This document shows positions 21,800 through 33,199 of a stretch of 64,000 nt of DNA, piece after piece (position 1 is the first letter of the stretch; every line of letters starts with the position of its first letter). The notes beneath the pieces are model-generated. The model was given only the letters and a program-made list of their open reading frames with translations. It made no database searches and had not been told where the DNA came from. The stretch lies in assembly GCF_905171765.1 (NCBI RefSeq), contig NC_053389.1:399886645-399950644 (forward strand), written 5' to 3'. The stretch is from Bufo bufo (Eukaryota; Chordata; Amphibia; Anura; Bufonidae). The position numbers and the translations under genes are program-made.

Positions 21800-22250
21800 T
21801 GACAATCCTGGCACATAAGGGGGGCTGCTGGGCTGGCACAGACATAAGAGGGGGTGCTGGCACATAAGGGGGATCGATACTGGCTACTGGCACATAAGGG
21901 GGGCTGCTGGCACATAAGGGGGGCTACTGGCTACTGGCACATAAGGTGGGCTGCTGGCACAGACATAAGGGGGGCTGCTGGCACATAAGGGGGGCTTCTG
22001 GCACAGACAGGGGGGCTGCTGGCACAGACATAAGGGGGGCTGCTGGCACATAAGAGATAAGGGGGGCTACTGGCACATAAGGGGGGCTACTGGCAAATAA
22101 GGGGGGAAACTGGCACATGATAGGAGGCTACTGGCACATAAGGGGGGCTACTGGCACTTGATAGGGGGCTACTGGCACTTGATAGGGGGCTACAGGCACA
22201 TGATAGGGGGCTACTGGCACATGATAGGGGGGCACTCAGGCTACTGGAAC
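21800..22250. repeat. 20-24-bp G-rich minisatellite
   Basis: Irregular units of CTGGCACATAAGGGGGGCTA with deletions and CATGATAGG variants, inside the nested hAT element. They give spurious Pro/Leu-rich frames on the minus strand. Confidence 0.85.
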
Positions 22251-22952
22251 ATCATGGTGGGGGGCTCTTATTACTGGCACATGATTGGGGGGCATCTATA
22301 GGGGCACATCTTACTGGCACATGATATGGGGGCACATCTTACTGGTACATGATTGGGGGGCATCTATTGGGGCACTTATTACTGGCACATTATTGGGTGG
22401 CACTATAGGGACATCTACAGAGGCTAAAAAGAAGGGGTATTTTATATGGGGGCTCTGTATAGGGGCACTTTATACTGGGACACATTATGGTGGGTACTAT
22501 GGGGAAGTGGGGAAAGGAGCACTATGGGGTCATCTACGGGGGCACTGAGAAGGGGTATTTTATATTGGCACATTATGGGAACATTAGCTCAACTGGGGGC
22601 ATTACAAAGGGGTATGTTTTGCACATTATAAGGAGAATTATTACTACTGGGGGGGCATTATGGTAGGCTTTATTACTCCCCCATGGTATGACCCCCTAGT
22701 AGCAGCACCAGCCTCTCTCTGCTCTGCTATCCCTCTGCCCGTTAATCCTTATTATTAAATCTTTCTCATTAGGATAAAGCACAACATCAGCTCCACCGAG
22801 CCCCCGGCCAAAGTGTTGAAGTGGTGTCCGAGATCCCCAAGGGCCAAGCCAAGTAATTGTAAGTTTTCATGTGAAATATGTTTATGTTATACACACATAA
22901 CATACACTGTGCCACACAATATACAGTATACCTCTACACTGTGTAGGGGTTA

Positions 22953-23230
22953 GGCTCCATTCACACGTCCGTAAAATGGGTCCGCATCCGTTCTGCAATT
23001 TTGCGGAACGGGTGCGGACCCATTCATTCTCTATGGGGATAAAATGGTTGCGGACAGCACACAGTGTGCTGTCTGCATCCGCAATTGCGGAGCGCAGCCC
23101 CGATCTTCAGGTCCGCAGCTCTGCAAAAGATAGAACATGTCCTATTCTTGTCCACAGCTGCATAGGCATTTAGGCATTTCTATAGGGGTGCCGGGCGGGT
23201 GTGTTGTGGACCCGCAATTTGCATAAAAAA
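22953..23230. mobile_element. PIF/Harbinger-type MITE, right end lost
   Basis: TTA (22950-22952) precedes GGCTCCATTCACACGTCCG, the same terminus as the palindromic units at 49939-50808. The interior has CCGCA/TGCGG motifs and a GCACACAGTGTGC palindrome. The right end is replaced by (TA)n at 23238-23270. Confidence 0.65.
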
Positions 23231-23237
23231 TAAATAA

Positions 23238-23271
<34 letters not shown>

Positions 23272-23381
23272 GGTGAGACGGTTGCAAGTACTCTTCTGAT
23301 ATGATTTTATCAAGCAGTGGGGGGGGGGGGGAGTTTTTTTGACACTCGCCCTGAGAGAAATTTTACCTAGAAACTGCACTG

Positions 23382-26365
23382 GTGACACAGCTGCGTTGGC
23401 GACCTCTTTCTCCTCCTCTGCCTTCGCCTTGGGCTGCCACTTGTTCCCCTGTGACATTTGGGAATGCTCTCAGTAGTGCGTCTACCAACGTGCGCTTGTA
23501 CTCGCGCATCTTCCTATCACACTCCAGTGCAGGAAGTAAGGTGGGCACATTGTCTTTGTACCAGGGATCCAGCAGGGTGGCAACCCAGTAGTCCACACAC
23601 GTTAAAATGTGGGCAACTCTGCTGTCATTGCGCAGGCACTGCAGCATGTAGTCGCTCATGTGTGCCAGACTTCCCATAGGTAAGGACAAGCTGTCCTCTG
23701 TGGGAGGCGTATCGTCATCATCCTCCGTATCCCCCCAGCCACGCACCAGTGATGGGCCCGAGCTGCGTTGGGTGCCACCCCGCTGTGAACATGCTTCATC
23801 CTCATCCTCCTCCACCTCCTCCTCATCCTCGTCCTCCTCATCCTCCAGTAGTGGGCCCTGGCTGGCCACATTTGTACCTGGCCTCTGCTGTTGCAAAAAA
23901 CCTCCCTCTGAGTCACTTCTAAGAGACTGGCCTGAAAGTGCTAAAAATGACCCCTCTTCCTCTTCCTCCTCCTCCTGGGCCACCTCCTCTTCCATCATCG
24001 CCCTTAGTGTTTTCTCAAGGAGACATAGAAGTGGTATTGTAAGGCTGATAACGGTGTCATCGCCACTGGCCATGTTGGTGGAGAACTTGAAACAGCGCAA
24101 CAGGGCACACAGGTCGCGCATGGAGGCCCAGTCATTGGTGGTGAAGTGGTGCTGTTCCGCAGTGCGACTGACCCGTGCGTGCTGCAGCTGAAACTCCACT
24201 ATGGCCTGCTGCTGCTTGCACAGTCTTTCCAGCATGTGCAAGGTGGAGTTGCACCTGATGGGCACGTCGCATATGAGGTGGTGAGCGGGAAGGCCGAAGT
24301 TACGCTGTAGAGCAGACAGCCGAGCGGCAGCAGGATGAGAACGCCGAAAGCGCGCACAGACGACCCGCACTTTATGCAGCAGCTCTGACATGTCTGGGTA
24401 GTTGTGAATGAACTTCTGCACCACCAAATTCAGCACATGCGCCAGGCAAGGGATGTGCGTCAAACCGGCTAGTCCCAGAGCTGCGATGAGATTTCGCCCA
24501 TTATCGCACACCACCAGGCCGGGATTGCGGCTCACCGGCAGCAACCACTCGTCGGTCTGTTGTTCAATACCACGCCACAACTCCTGCGCGGTGTGGGGCC
24601 TGTCCCCCAAACATATGAGTTTCAGAATGGCCTGTTGATGTTTACCCCGGGCTGTGCTGAAGTTGGTGGTGAAGGTGTGTGGCTGACTGGATGAGCAGGT
24701 GGAAGAAGAGGAGGAGGAAGCCGAGTAGGAGGAGGAGGCTACAGGAGGCAAAGAATGTTGTCCTGCGATCCTTGGCGGCGGAAGGACATGCGGCAAAGAG
24801 CTCTCCGCCTGGGGCCCAGCCGCCACTACATTTACCCAGTGTGCAGTTAGGGAGATATAGCTTCCCTGGCCGTGCTTACTGGTCCACGTATCTGTGGTTA
24901 GGTGGACCTTGGCACAGATGGCGTTGCGCAGTGCACACTTGATTTTATCGGGTACTTGGTTGTGCAGGGAAGGCACGGCTCTCTTGGAGAAGTAGTGGCG
25001 GCTGGGAACAACATGCTGTGGGACAGCAAGCGGCATGAACTGTTTGAAGCTGTCTGTGTCCACCAGCCTGAATGACAGCATTTCATAGGCCAATAGTTTA
25101 GAAATGCTGGCATTTAGGGCCAGGGATCCAGGGTGGCTAGGTGGGAATTTGTGCTTTCTCTCAAATGTTTGTGAGATGGAGAGCTGAACGCTTCCGTGTG
25201 ACATTGTGGAGATGCTTGGTGACGGAGGTGGTGGTGTTGGTGGTACATCCTCGGCTTGCTGGGCGGCAGGTGCCAACGTTCCTCCAGAGGCGGAGGAAGA
25301 GGCCGAGGCAGCAGCAGAAGAGGTAACAGGGGGAGCCTGAGTGACTTCCTTGTTTTTAAGGTGTTTACTCCACTGCAGTTCATGCTTTGCATGCAGATGC
25401 CTGGTCATGCAGGTTGTGCTAAGGTTCAGAACGTTAATGCCTCTCTTCAGGCTCTGATGGCACAGCGTGCAAACCATTTGGGTCTTGTCGTCAGCACATT
25501 GTTTGAAGAACTGCCATGCCAGGGAACTCCTTGAAGCTGCCTTTGGGGTGTTCGGGCCCAGGTGGCGGTGGCCAGTAGCAGGCGAACTCTCTTGGCGGCG
25601 GGTGTTCTGCTTTTGTCCCCTGCTCCCTCTTTTGCTATGCTGTTGGCTCAGTCTCACCACTGCCTCTTCCTCTGAACTCTGAAAGTCAGTGGCACGACCT
25701 TCATTCCATGTGGGGTCTAGGACCTCATCGTCCCCTGCATCGTCTTCCACCCAGTCTTCCTTCCTTAGCTCCTGTTCAGTCTGCACACTGCAGAAAGACG
25801 CAGCAGTTGGCACCTGTGTTTCATCATCATCAGAGACGTGCTGAGGTGGTATTCCCATGTCCTCATCATCAGGAAACATAAGTGGTTGTGCGTCAGTGCA
25901 TTCTATGTCTTCCACCGCTGGGGAAGGGCTAGGTGGATGCCCTTGGGAAACCCTGCCAGCAGAGTCTTCAAACAGCATAAGAGACTGCTGCATAACTTGA
26001 GGCTCAGACAGTTTCCCTGATATGCATGGGGGTGATGTGACAGACTGATGGGCTTGGTTTTCAGGCGCCATCTGTGCGCTTTCTGCAGAAGACTGGGTGG
26101 GAGATAATGTGAACGTGTTGGATCCACTGTCGGCCACCCAATTGACTAATGCCTGTACCTGCTCAGGCCTTACCATCCTTAGAACGGCATTGGGCCCCAC
26201 CAAATATCGCTGTAAATTCTGGCGGCTACTGGGACCTGAGGTAGTTGGTTCACTAGGACGTGTGGCTGTGGCAGAACGGCCACGTTCTCTCTCAGCACCA
26301 GAGGGTCCACTAACACCACCACGACCATGTACGCATCCACGTCCCTTACTAGATGTTTTCCTCAT
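23382..26365 (-). CDS. hAT transposase, main part
   Basis: An uninterrupted frame of about 994 codons from ATG at 26365. It has an acidic, Ser-rich N-terminus (1-275), a BED-type zinc finger (C299, C302, H323, H328, starting SLAWQFFKQ), a low-complexity linker, then the hAT RNase-H-like core: LTTDTWTSKHG (D492), VVCDNGRNL (D621) and the CLAHVLNLVV block (640-649). Acidic runs (about 800-860) precede the part that continues at 21410-20996. The product would bind element ends and cut and paste DNA in the nucleus. The full length of about 1,132 residues is long for a hAT protein, owing to the low-complexity tracts. No stop or frameshift is present other than the nested insertion. The frame beyond 23382 (to 23363) is insertion sequence. 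Confidence 0.92.
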
Positions 26366-27059
26366 TGTTACCGTTCACCACAATAATAAAAAAAATATTT
26401 GGCTCAATGTATTGAATTGAAATTCAGGCCTTTTTTTACAGGCACCTTTACTGGCTATCTATTTATGTACTGTATTACACTAATACAGGCACAGCAGTAA
26501 CCACAGATTTAGCTGAATATAAATTGTAGGCCTAGTATTTAGGCCCTGGATGAATGGTTTCCTTTTACGGGCAGAATTAGTCTTGGAGATGCACGGTAGC
26601 GTGTAAAGTTATTGAGGATGACCCTATCAGCACCTGAATTTGCACCTTCAATGTAATATACCCTTTTATGGACAGATTTAAACTTGGCCTTCAACAGCAG
26701 AAACCACTGATTTAGGGAATTGCTAGTTTGGGAATTTAATTTCACCCCTCAATAAAATAGCAAGCACAGCCAAGCCCCTGATGTAGGATATAGCAAAAAA
26801 ATAAACACACTATTGATGGTTAAATGGACTTGGTGGCAGCTTGTGCTGGCGCACCACAAGACACAAAATGGCCGCCGATCACCCCAAAAAAAAGTGACAG
26901 AAAAACGCTCTGGGCAGCCTAAAAACAGTGAGCAATTAACTAGCAGAAGTTGAATGATTCACAGCTGTAGCTCGATCACTTCATTAAGTGTTTTTGCTGA
27001 GTAAATCCCTGCCTAATCTCGCCCTAACAGAAGCTGCATCCTCTCCCTACACTGATCAG

Positions 27060-27135
27060 AGCAGAGTGACGTGCGGCGCTACGTGACTCCAGCTTAAATA
27101 GAGGCTGGGTCACATGCTGCACTGGCCAATCACAG
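27060..27135 (-). promoter_or_regulatory. hAT transposase promoter
   Basis: Minus strand: inverted CCAAT (from GGCCAATCAC, 27124-27133), a TATA-like element (complement of CTTAAATAGAG, 27093-27103) and a CRE-like GACGTG motif (27067-27073), in the same order and spacing as at 17355-17425. It lies about 0.7 kb upstream of the ATG. Confidence 0.5.
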
Positions 27136-27342
27136 CCATGCCAATAGTAATCATGGCTGTGATGGGCTCTTGGGTCAAGTAGTATGACGCTTGTTGATTG
27201 GCTGCTTTGCAGCCTTTCAAAAAGCGCCAAGAAAGCGCCAAACCCGAACTTTTACGTAAATGTTCGGGTTCGGGTCCGTGTCACGAACACCCCAAAATTA
27301 GGTACGAACCCGAACTATACAGTTCGGGTTAGCTCATCCCTA

Positions 27343-28576
27343 ATTATCATCTATTCGTGAGTTTATTTCAGCACATTGTTATCTGCCAGTGTTGACGTGT
27401 GCCTCACATACAGTATATTTCTTGAGACTATCCAATCATTGTGCAATTCAGTTCTACTGTCTTGAGGATATCTGTTTACCCAGAGACGCATTTAGCATTT
27501 GAGAATGGTGACTTCTTTAGGCTATAGGTGAAGTCCAATTCTGGTTTCTTGTGACCATCCATTGCCATCACACTAACTGACTCTGTTATAATTGGCAGAG
27601 AGACATTTATTATTAATTCTCTATTCTACAACAGATTTTCTTAAGTTAGAAACTGCAAATGAACACACTGTATTATACAAGATTGATTGATGAACAGATA
27701 TTTTATGTTTGTTCTTAATTTCTGTGTGTGTGGCGTGATTACTAGAAATTTTATATTAGGTAAAATGGATAGTTTTTCAGAGACCATATTGAACGAGTTT
27801 ACCAAGATGAAACAATCCTTTTTCATAAAACATCCTCTCCAAATTAATTAATTTATTGATATATTTGTATGACTATTCTATTATAGATGAAAATAAGTGT
27901 ATGTGAATGATGATGAGAATAAATATTGCCACTGACATACGTTGACATTGTACTATTTCGTATTAGTAATGGCTCTTACTCATTGTGTAGGGTTCAAAGC
28001 AATATTAATTATAATGTAGATGTAGTGGATAGAACCTTGTTTTCATGAAATAACCTCAAATAGCATTTTAGCATTAATATTAAATGTCTAAATCAAAGGA
28101 CATAAAAATAATTGGATTTGTGTTTTTCGCTTTCTATCCTACATTATGTCTGTGCATATAATAATTTTGTATATATTGATTAATAGGAGGTTTTGAGGGT
28201 TAAACTAAAAAATTAAGTCAAACTTTTGTGCATACTAGAAGTAAAAGCAGTGGGTTGTGTGCCAATGTGCTGATTCTATAATTGCAACTCAGTCTATTTT
28301 TACTTTAATGATTGACCCCACCAGTGTTAAATACCTCATTACAGCATTTTCAAAATGTTTGCACACCTGGATCATCTATAACATTAAAGGGGCTATATAG
28401 GTTAGAAAAATTGATGACATAGTCTTAGGATGACCCCGTTGAAACAACCAATATTGTGTAGGCCCTCTGTGCCACCAGAACAGCTCAGACCTTTCAAGAC
28501 ATGGATAAGGCCTCAAAGTGTCCTCCGGTATCTGACATATGAAAATGTTAGCGGCATATCCTTTAAGTCCTATGTG
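27343..28576. other. AT-rich DNA without recognised features
   Basis: No element end, protein-like frame or RNA gene is apparent. This is one of the longest stretches in the window without a visible repeat and may be older host sequence. Confidence 0.5.
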
Positions 28577-29495
28577 TTAAAAGGAAATGTGTCATCAGAA
28601 AATGACCTTGTTTAAATCACGTTTTTATGTTTAACTTATCTGTAAAGGATTTTTAGTGATGTTATTATTTATTTTAAATTTTCCAAGTCAATATTTATAT
28701 CTTAACAATAAACATAAAATTCAACAATTTTCTCCCTGGCCACTATGTCTAATAGAGATTTTTCAAAAATTTGATTATGTTAGTTTGCCAAATTTTTCGA
28801 AAACATCTGGTTCGATACGAATTAATTTGCGTCGAATTGTGTTAAAAAATGGCTAGTTCCTGACTGCAGAGAGCCTTTATAGTGGTGTAGAACACTGTGC
28901 CTTGTAGTAACATGCATAGGGAGTCTGCTGTGGTAGTGAAATAATACTGTGAGTCAGTATGACATGCAGATGACAGGCGTCGCTCTTAGAATCACTGCAC
29001 ACTTCACTTATTTGGGCAGTCACGGGGCCAAAACTGACCAAATAACTCAAGTATGAACTCAGCCTTACAGGTCGATGTTAGCGCCAAGAAGAAGTGCACT
29101 CCTTTTACACCGTCGTCAGCTAATTCCACATAGAGGTCTACAGAACCTGTTCTATTAAGCGGTTATACAAGTAGAAACCCCCAACAGAGTAAGGAGGGTA
29201 TCAGCAGTAAGTTTTTGTTGACATTACTGATTATTTTACCCTTCCTCTGATCCATCAGAACAATAACTCCCAAAAAACGGATCCTGTCTGTTGAGTATCC
29301 GCCTTCACTCTGTCAGCGTTTGGTCAGTAATCCATCAGTATTGCTAATGCCAGAAAAACAGGAGTGGATCCAAAACAGAGATGACACGTGAAAGGAATAT
29401 TTGCATGTTTTTCAGCTGCTACACAGAATGGATCCGTTGTGTGTCTCATTTTTCCTTCCTTCAGACAGATCAGAAGAAGGGTCAAATAAATGATG

Positions 29496-30933
29496 ATACA
29501 TAAAATGTTGGAAGACTGACACTCTCAACACATGGAGTCGTAAGGTTTAATTGCAGATCACAAAGTTTATTATGGGTACATAAAAGGTTAAAAAATAATA
29601 AAATGTGCAAATCAATACACTATTAGTAAACAATCACAGTCTGGTGTCAGTGATGACAAATGTATCAAGGTAAAAAGTTCACTTTATCAATGTTGCAGAT
29701 CCTTGAAAAAATAGCAACAAGAAAGAAAGAAACCTCCTTCTTGTTCGTGGTAAAAAAGATCCAATATTTAAATGCTTCAGTTATATTAAGCTTTGAGTAT
29801 GATGTTCCTTTTTATATCTCGAACAGGCTATATAATTTGGCAGTTCAGAATGTATCTGGTAACACCCGCTCTGTGGGAATACTTTAATGATGGTCAGTCT
29901 CTCTGATGTTTCAAGGTATATGTAGTGCCAACCCGCTATACGGGCTTGTCTTTATATCGGTCCGACACTCTGAGACAGTGTATTAAATGACAACCCACTG
30001 TGTGGGCTTACCTTCTCCTTTGTGTCGGACGGTCGCCCAAGTATTTTGGGAGCTGCTGGGAGCCGGCGTCCCGGCTGTTCCTTAGTCAGCGTTCCACGTG
30101 GAGTCGAAGACAGAATCGTCGCTCCGGAAGTGACGTAGCGGCACTTGGGATTTTGTTCTTTGGTGTTTTCTTCTGCCAATTATATGAGGCACAAGCTTCG
30201 TTACATCCGATCGGGGGTACAGTGCACTGTTGTCCCGCAGAATGTTAGAAATATCTTCTTATAGCTGGGTCATGTATAGATCTTTGTTCAGATCACTGGA
30301 AACCAAACGCGTTTCGAGGACACCTCTCCTCTTCTTCAGTGGTAATGACCCTACTCCATATTTGGTTGGTTTTTATACTCCTGGTTGGGAATTCCAAAGA
30401 TCAGACATGGAGTATTTGTCAACATCATTTTTTTCCCTTTTTTTCAATTCTAGATGCATTGGATATCATTTTTTCATTTTTCATATATAGCCTCACCATT
30501 TTTTCTCATCTAGTATTTCATAAATTGCATTATTTTTTAATTTTTCTACTTGCGTTTTTATTGCGTTTTGAGTGCGTTTTTATTTGGCACATGCGTTTTT
30601 TTTAAAAGAAGCTGCAGATCTTCTCAAGTTATGAGGTCCTTCAAGGGTTTTGTTGCAGCAGCTTTACTTAAGCTTTTATAGTGATTTTTATCACCCATTT
30701 TTGGAGGTCATGTTTAATTTTATATCTAATTAGTTCATTTGTCATCTTTCATCATGTGTTGTGTAATATTCAACATCATAAACACATATAATTTAAAATT
30801 ATAAGAATCAATCTTATTATAAAAAGTATATATTTTATAAAATGTAAACTGCATATATTATAATTCCCATTAAATGTTATGGCAATGGTTCTTCTTGGGA
30901 TTGTAAGTCATTTTCTAGGTACACAATATTGGG
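29496..30933 (-). repeat. PLE terminal repeat, inverted copy
   Basis: Reverse complement of 33200-34764 with high identity by eye, except for an internal deletion of about 125-150 bp at the junction AAATGTTATGGCAATGG (30872-30888). Short frames here are mirrored in the other copy and are not genes. Confidence 0.92.
30301..30347 (-). ncRNA. Hammerhead-like core, inverted PLE copy
   Basis: Minus strand CTGAAGA (30333-30339), stem II GAGGA/TCCTC, GAAA and CGCG. Identical in its core to the copy at 33912-33964. Confidence 0.55.
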
Positions 30934-31181
30934 TACCTAGAAAATGACTTACAATCCCAAGAAGAACCATTGCCATAACTTTGAAGTATAAAATTGACTC
31001 AACTCCTATATCCTGTTGTTTGGTGGTTAAACCCACACAATATTAATAATTGGATGAATATTGTGACAATATCCATTTTATTCTGAACAATCCGAATAGG
31101 ATGTCACATTTAATGGGAATTATAATATATGCAGTTTACATTTTATAAAATATATACTTTTTATAATAAGATTGATTCTTA
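30934..31181 (+). repeat. PLE terminal repeat, partial direct copy
   Basis: Collinear with 33211-33459 (start TACCTAGAAAATGACTTACA, end AAGATTGATTCTTA). It ends abruptly at the 5'-truncated coding region, so the join is a truncation point rather than a natural start. Confidence 0.9.
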
Positions 31182-33095
31182 ACATTTAAAGCCCTACAGG
31201 AACTCCAGAAAGAAAACAATATAATTATCCGACCTGCTGATAAGGGCGGCGCCATAGTTATTTGGGGACAAGAACAATACCACAACGAATGTATGAAACA
31301 ACTCACAGATCAGTCCACATATAAATTGATTAAAGCAGATCCTCTGACAACATTCAGAGCCTCTTTATTAGAATACTGCGACAGAGGACTACAGCAGGGA
31401 ATCCTTCAAGAGTATGAACATAGATTTATTATGGGCACACCGGGGAGATTGCCAATATTTTACTGTCTACCAAAAGTACATAAGGACTTGATCAATCCCC
31501 CCGGTCGCCCTATCATATCAGGAATAGGTTCCCTGACATCCAATCTGTCGCAGTATTTGGACACTCTACTTCAGCCCTTTGTTAAAAAATCTATGTCTCA
31601 TATTAGAGACACAACACAAATAATTAAAGAATTAGAAGGTTTGGACGTCCAACCAGAATGGATTATAAATACATTGGACGTCCAATCACTATATACTGTG
31701 ATAGATCATGAGCAGGGAGTTGAGGCCCTCAAAAATCAACTAAAAGGGGATGATACCCTCAAATTAGAACAGATAGATTTTATTGTGGAGGGAGTTGACC
31801 ATATTTTGCGCCACAATTACTTCATGTTTGAGGAGGACTTTTATTTACAGTTGAGGGGCACCGCCATGGGAACCAGGTTCACCCCCAGTTATGCTAATTT
31901 GTTCTTGGCCCAGTGGGAACAAGAAACTATTGGTCCCAGACTGGGGGGGGACCTGGTCCTATGGCGGCGTTATATAGATGATATTATTTGTATTTGGCGC
32001 AAAGATGAGATCAGCTTATCAAAATTTCTGGAAGATCTGAATGATAACAAATATAACCTGTGTTTTACGGCTGGACTAAACACAGAAAAAATAGACTTTT
32101 TAGACATTCAGATCATCAAGAAAGAAAACAAATATGTTTGTAACACCTATCACAAACCTACAGCAAAAAACGGGTTCATCCTTTTCTCAAGTTGTCATTT
32201 GCCAAATTGGCTTATGAATATTCCTTTTGGGCAGTTTCGACGTGTTAGAAGAAACTGTACGGAAGAAACTCAATTTGAAAAAGAAGCATCTATAATGAAA
32301 ACACAGTTTAAAGAAAAACTCTACCCAGAAAAATTATTGGATGAGGCAATAGACAAAGTGAGAAAATTGGATAGAACCACCTTTTTTGATGAAACTAAAG
32401 TACAGAAATCAAACCAAAATTCGGAATTTAGGATGATCCTACCATACAACGCTTGCTCCAAACAGATAACTGGAATTATAAAACGTCACTGGCATCACTT
32501 CCTCCATGATAAGACCATTGGCCCATTACTCCCAGCAAATCCCCTTATAACTTATACCAAAGCGCCTAATTTAGGCATCCAGGTAGCGCCAACTGTTAAA
32601 AGAAAACAGAAGAAAACAAACCAAAATTGGTTAAAACCAGATGGCTTTTTTAGATGTGGATCCTGTATGGGATGCAAAAAAACTAAATTTCCTAAAAAAA
32701 CAGAAAAAATCTCCTCAACTCAGAATGCATTTTCGATGGACATTAAAGGCTTTTTGACGTGCAACTCCTCCAGCGTGGTCTATCTGATCCAGTGCCCATG
32801 TAATAAACAATATATTGGGAGGACCAAACGACAGTTAAAAGTACGCATGTCCGAACATCTAAACAACATAGCCAAAGGCTGTGAAAATAATGCTCTATCA
32901 AGGCATTTTAAAGAAATTCACAATAAAGATGGTGGAGGCCTCTCTTTTCTAGCACTGGAGCAGATAGATCACGACTGGAGGGGCGGTAACCACATTGAAA
33001 AAATGTCAAGGGCAGAATCAAAGCGAATTTATGATTTTGGAAGTCTTATACCCAGAGGATTAAATGCAGATTTGGAGATTTTTGGCTTTCTTTAA
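31182..33095 (+). CDS. Penelope-like reverse transcriptase and GIY-YIG endonuclease (5'-truncated)
   Basis: The frame is open from 31176, and protein similarity begins at about 31191 with NNIIIRPADKGGAIVIW, a conserved PLE block. The first ATG is at 31293 (600 codons). Counting from that ATG: FYCLPKVHK (57-64), RPIISGIGS (72-80), motif A LDVQSLYT (128-135), motif B GTAMGTRFTPSYAN (189-202), motif C YIDD (227-230), a Cys cluster RCGSCMGCKK (454-463), and the GIY-YIG domain VVYLIQCPCNKQYIG (495-509) with R518 and H522. Both catalytic domains look intact. The N-terminal part found in full PLE proteins is missing because of 5' truncation. This is the best preserved retroelement frame in the window. 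Confidence 0.93.
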   Translation, partial: TFKALQELQKENNIIIRPADKGGAIVIWGQEQYHNECMKQLTDQSTYKLIKADPLTTFRASLLEYCDRGLQQGILQEYEHRFIMGTPGRLPIFYCLPKVHKDLINPPGRPIISGIGSLTSNLSQYLDTLLQPFVKKSMSHIRDTTQIIKELEGLDVQPEWIINTLDVQSLYTVIDHEQGVEALKNQLKGDDTLKLEQIDFIVEGVDHILRHNYFMFEEDFYLQLRGTAMGTRFTPSYANLFLAQWEQETIGPRLGGDLVLWRRYIDDIICIWRKDEISLSKFLEDLNDNKYNLCFTAGLNTEKIDFLDIQIIKKENKYVCNTYHKPTAKNGFILFSSCHLPNWLMNIPFGQFRRVRRNCTEETQFEKEASIMKTQFKEKLYPEKLLDEAIDKVRKLDRTTFFDETKVQKSNQNSEFRMILPYNACSKQITGIIKRHWHHFLHDKTIGPLLPANPLITYTKAPNLGIQVAPTVKRKQKKTNQNWLKPDGFFRCGSCMGCKKTKFPKKTEKISSTQNAFSMDIKGFLTCNSSSVVYLIQCPCNKQYIGRTKRQLKVRMSEHLNNIAKGCENNALSRHFKEIHNKDGGGLSFLALEQIDHDWRGGNHIEKMSRAESKRIYDFGSLIPRGLNADLEIFGFL

Positions 33096-33199
33096 GATCA
33101 TGGGACATATGTTTCTCTCTGACAGGTAATCGCATGCTTGACTGTTAATCAGTGCTGCGGCTCTCTCTCGGAGACAAACATGTGTACCCTTTTCCCTTA

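Larger units (their letters stand above)
21419..23381. mobile_element. Non-autonomous hAT element splitting the transposase (8-bp duplication GTGACACA)
   Basis: Perfect 8-bp target duplications GTGACACA (21411-21418 and 23382-23389) flank ends CAGGGCCGTTTCTTGG and, inverted, CAGTGCAGTTTCTAGG. The left part matches the repeat at 6180-6540; the middle is G-rich tandem sequence (GGCTACTGGCACATAAGGGG type) and GGGGCACTAT-like repeats; the right part holds a nested MITE end and (TA)n. No transposase of its own. It is younger than the transposon it interrupts. Confidence 0.93.
17625..27342 (-). mobile_element. Autonomous-type hAT transposon with nested insertions
   Basis: The 5' end (right) reads, on the minus strand, TAGGGATGAGCTAACCCGAA; the 3' end (left) reads TAGAGTTGAGCGAACACC. 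Multiple GTTCGGGTTCG and CCCGAAC subterminal repeats sit inside both ends. The element is 9.7 kb, or about 6.6 kb after removing the nested elements at 18037-19183 and 21419-23381. It has a promoter, one long transposase frame and a 3' tandem array. The flanking octamers differ (GTCGGCGG versus ATTATCAT), so one flank has been rearranged or the two ends come from different copies. Confidence 0.8.

Noticed and set aside
23658..24191. Ser-rich 177-codon frame on the plus strand
   Set aside because: It is the antisense of acidic stretches (GAG/GAA codons) in the hAT transposase.
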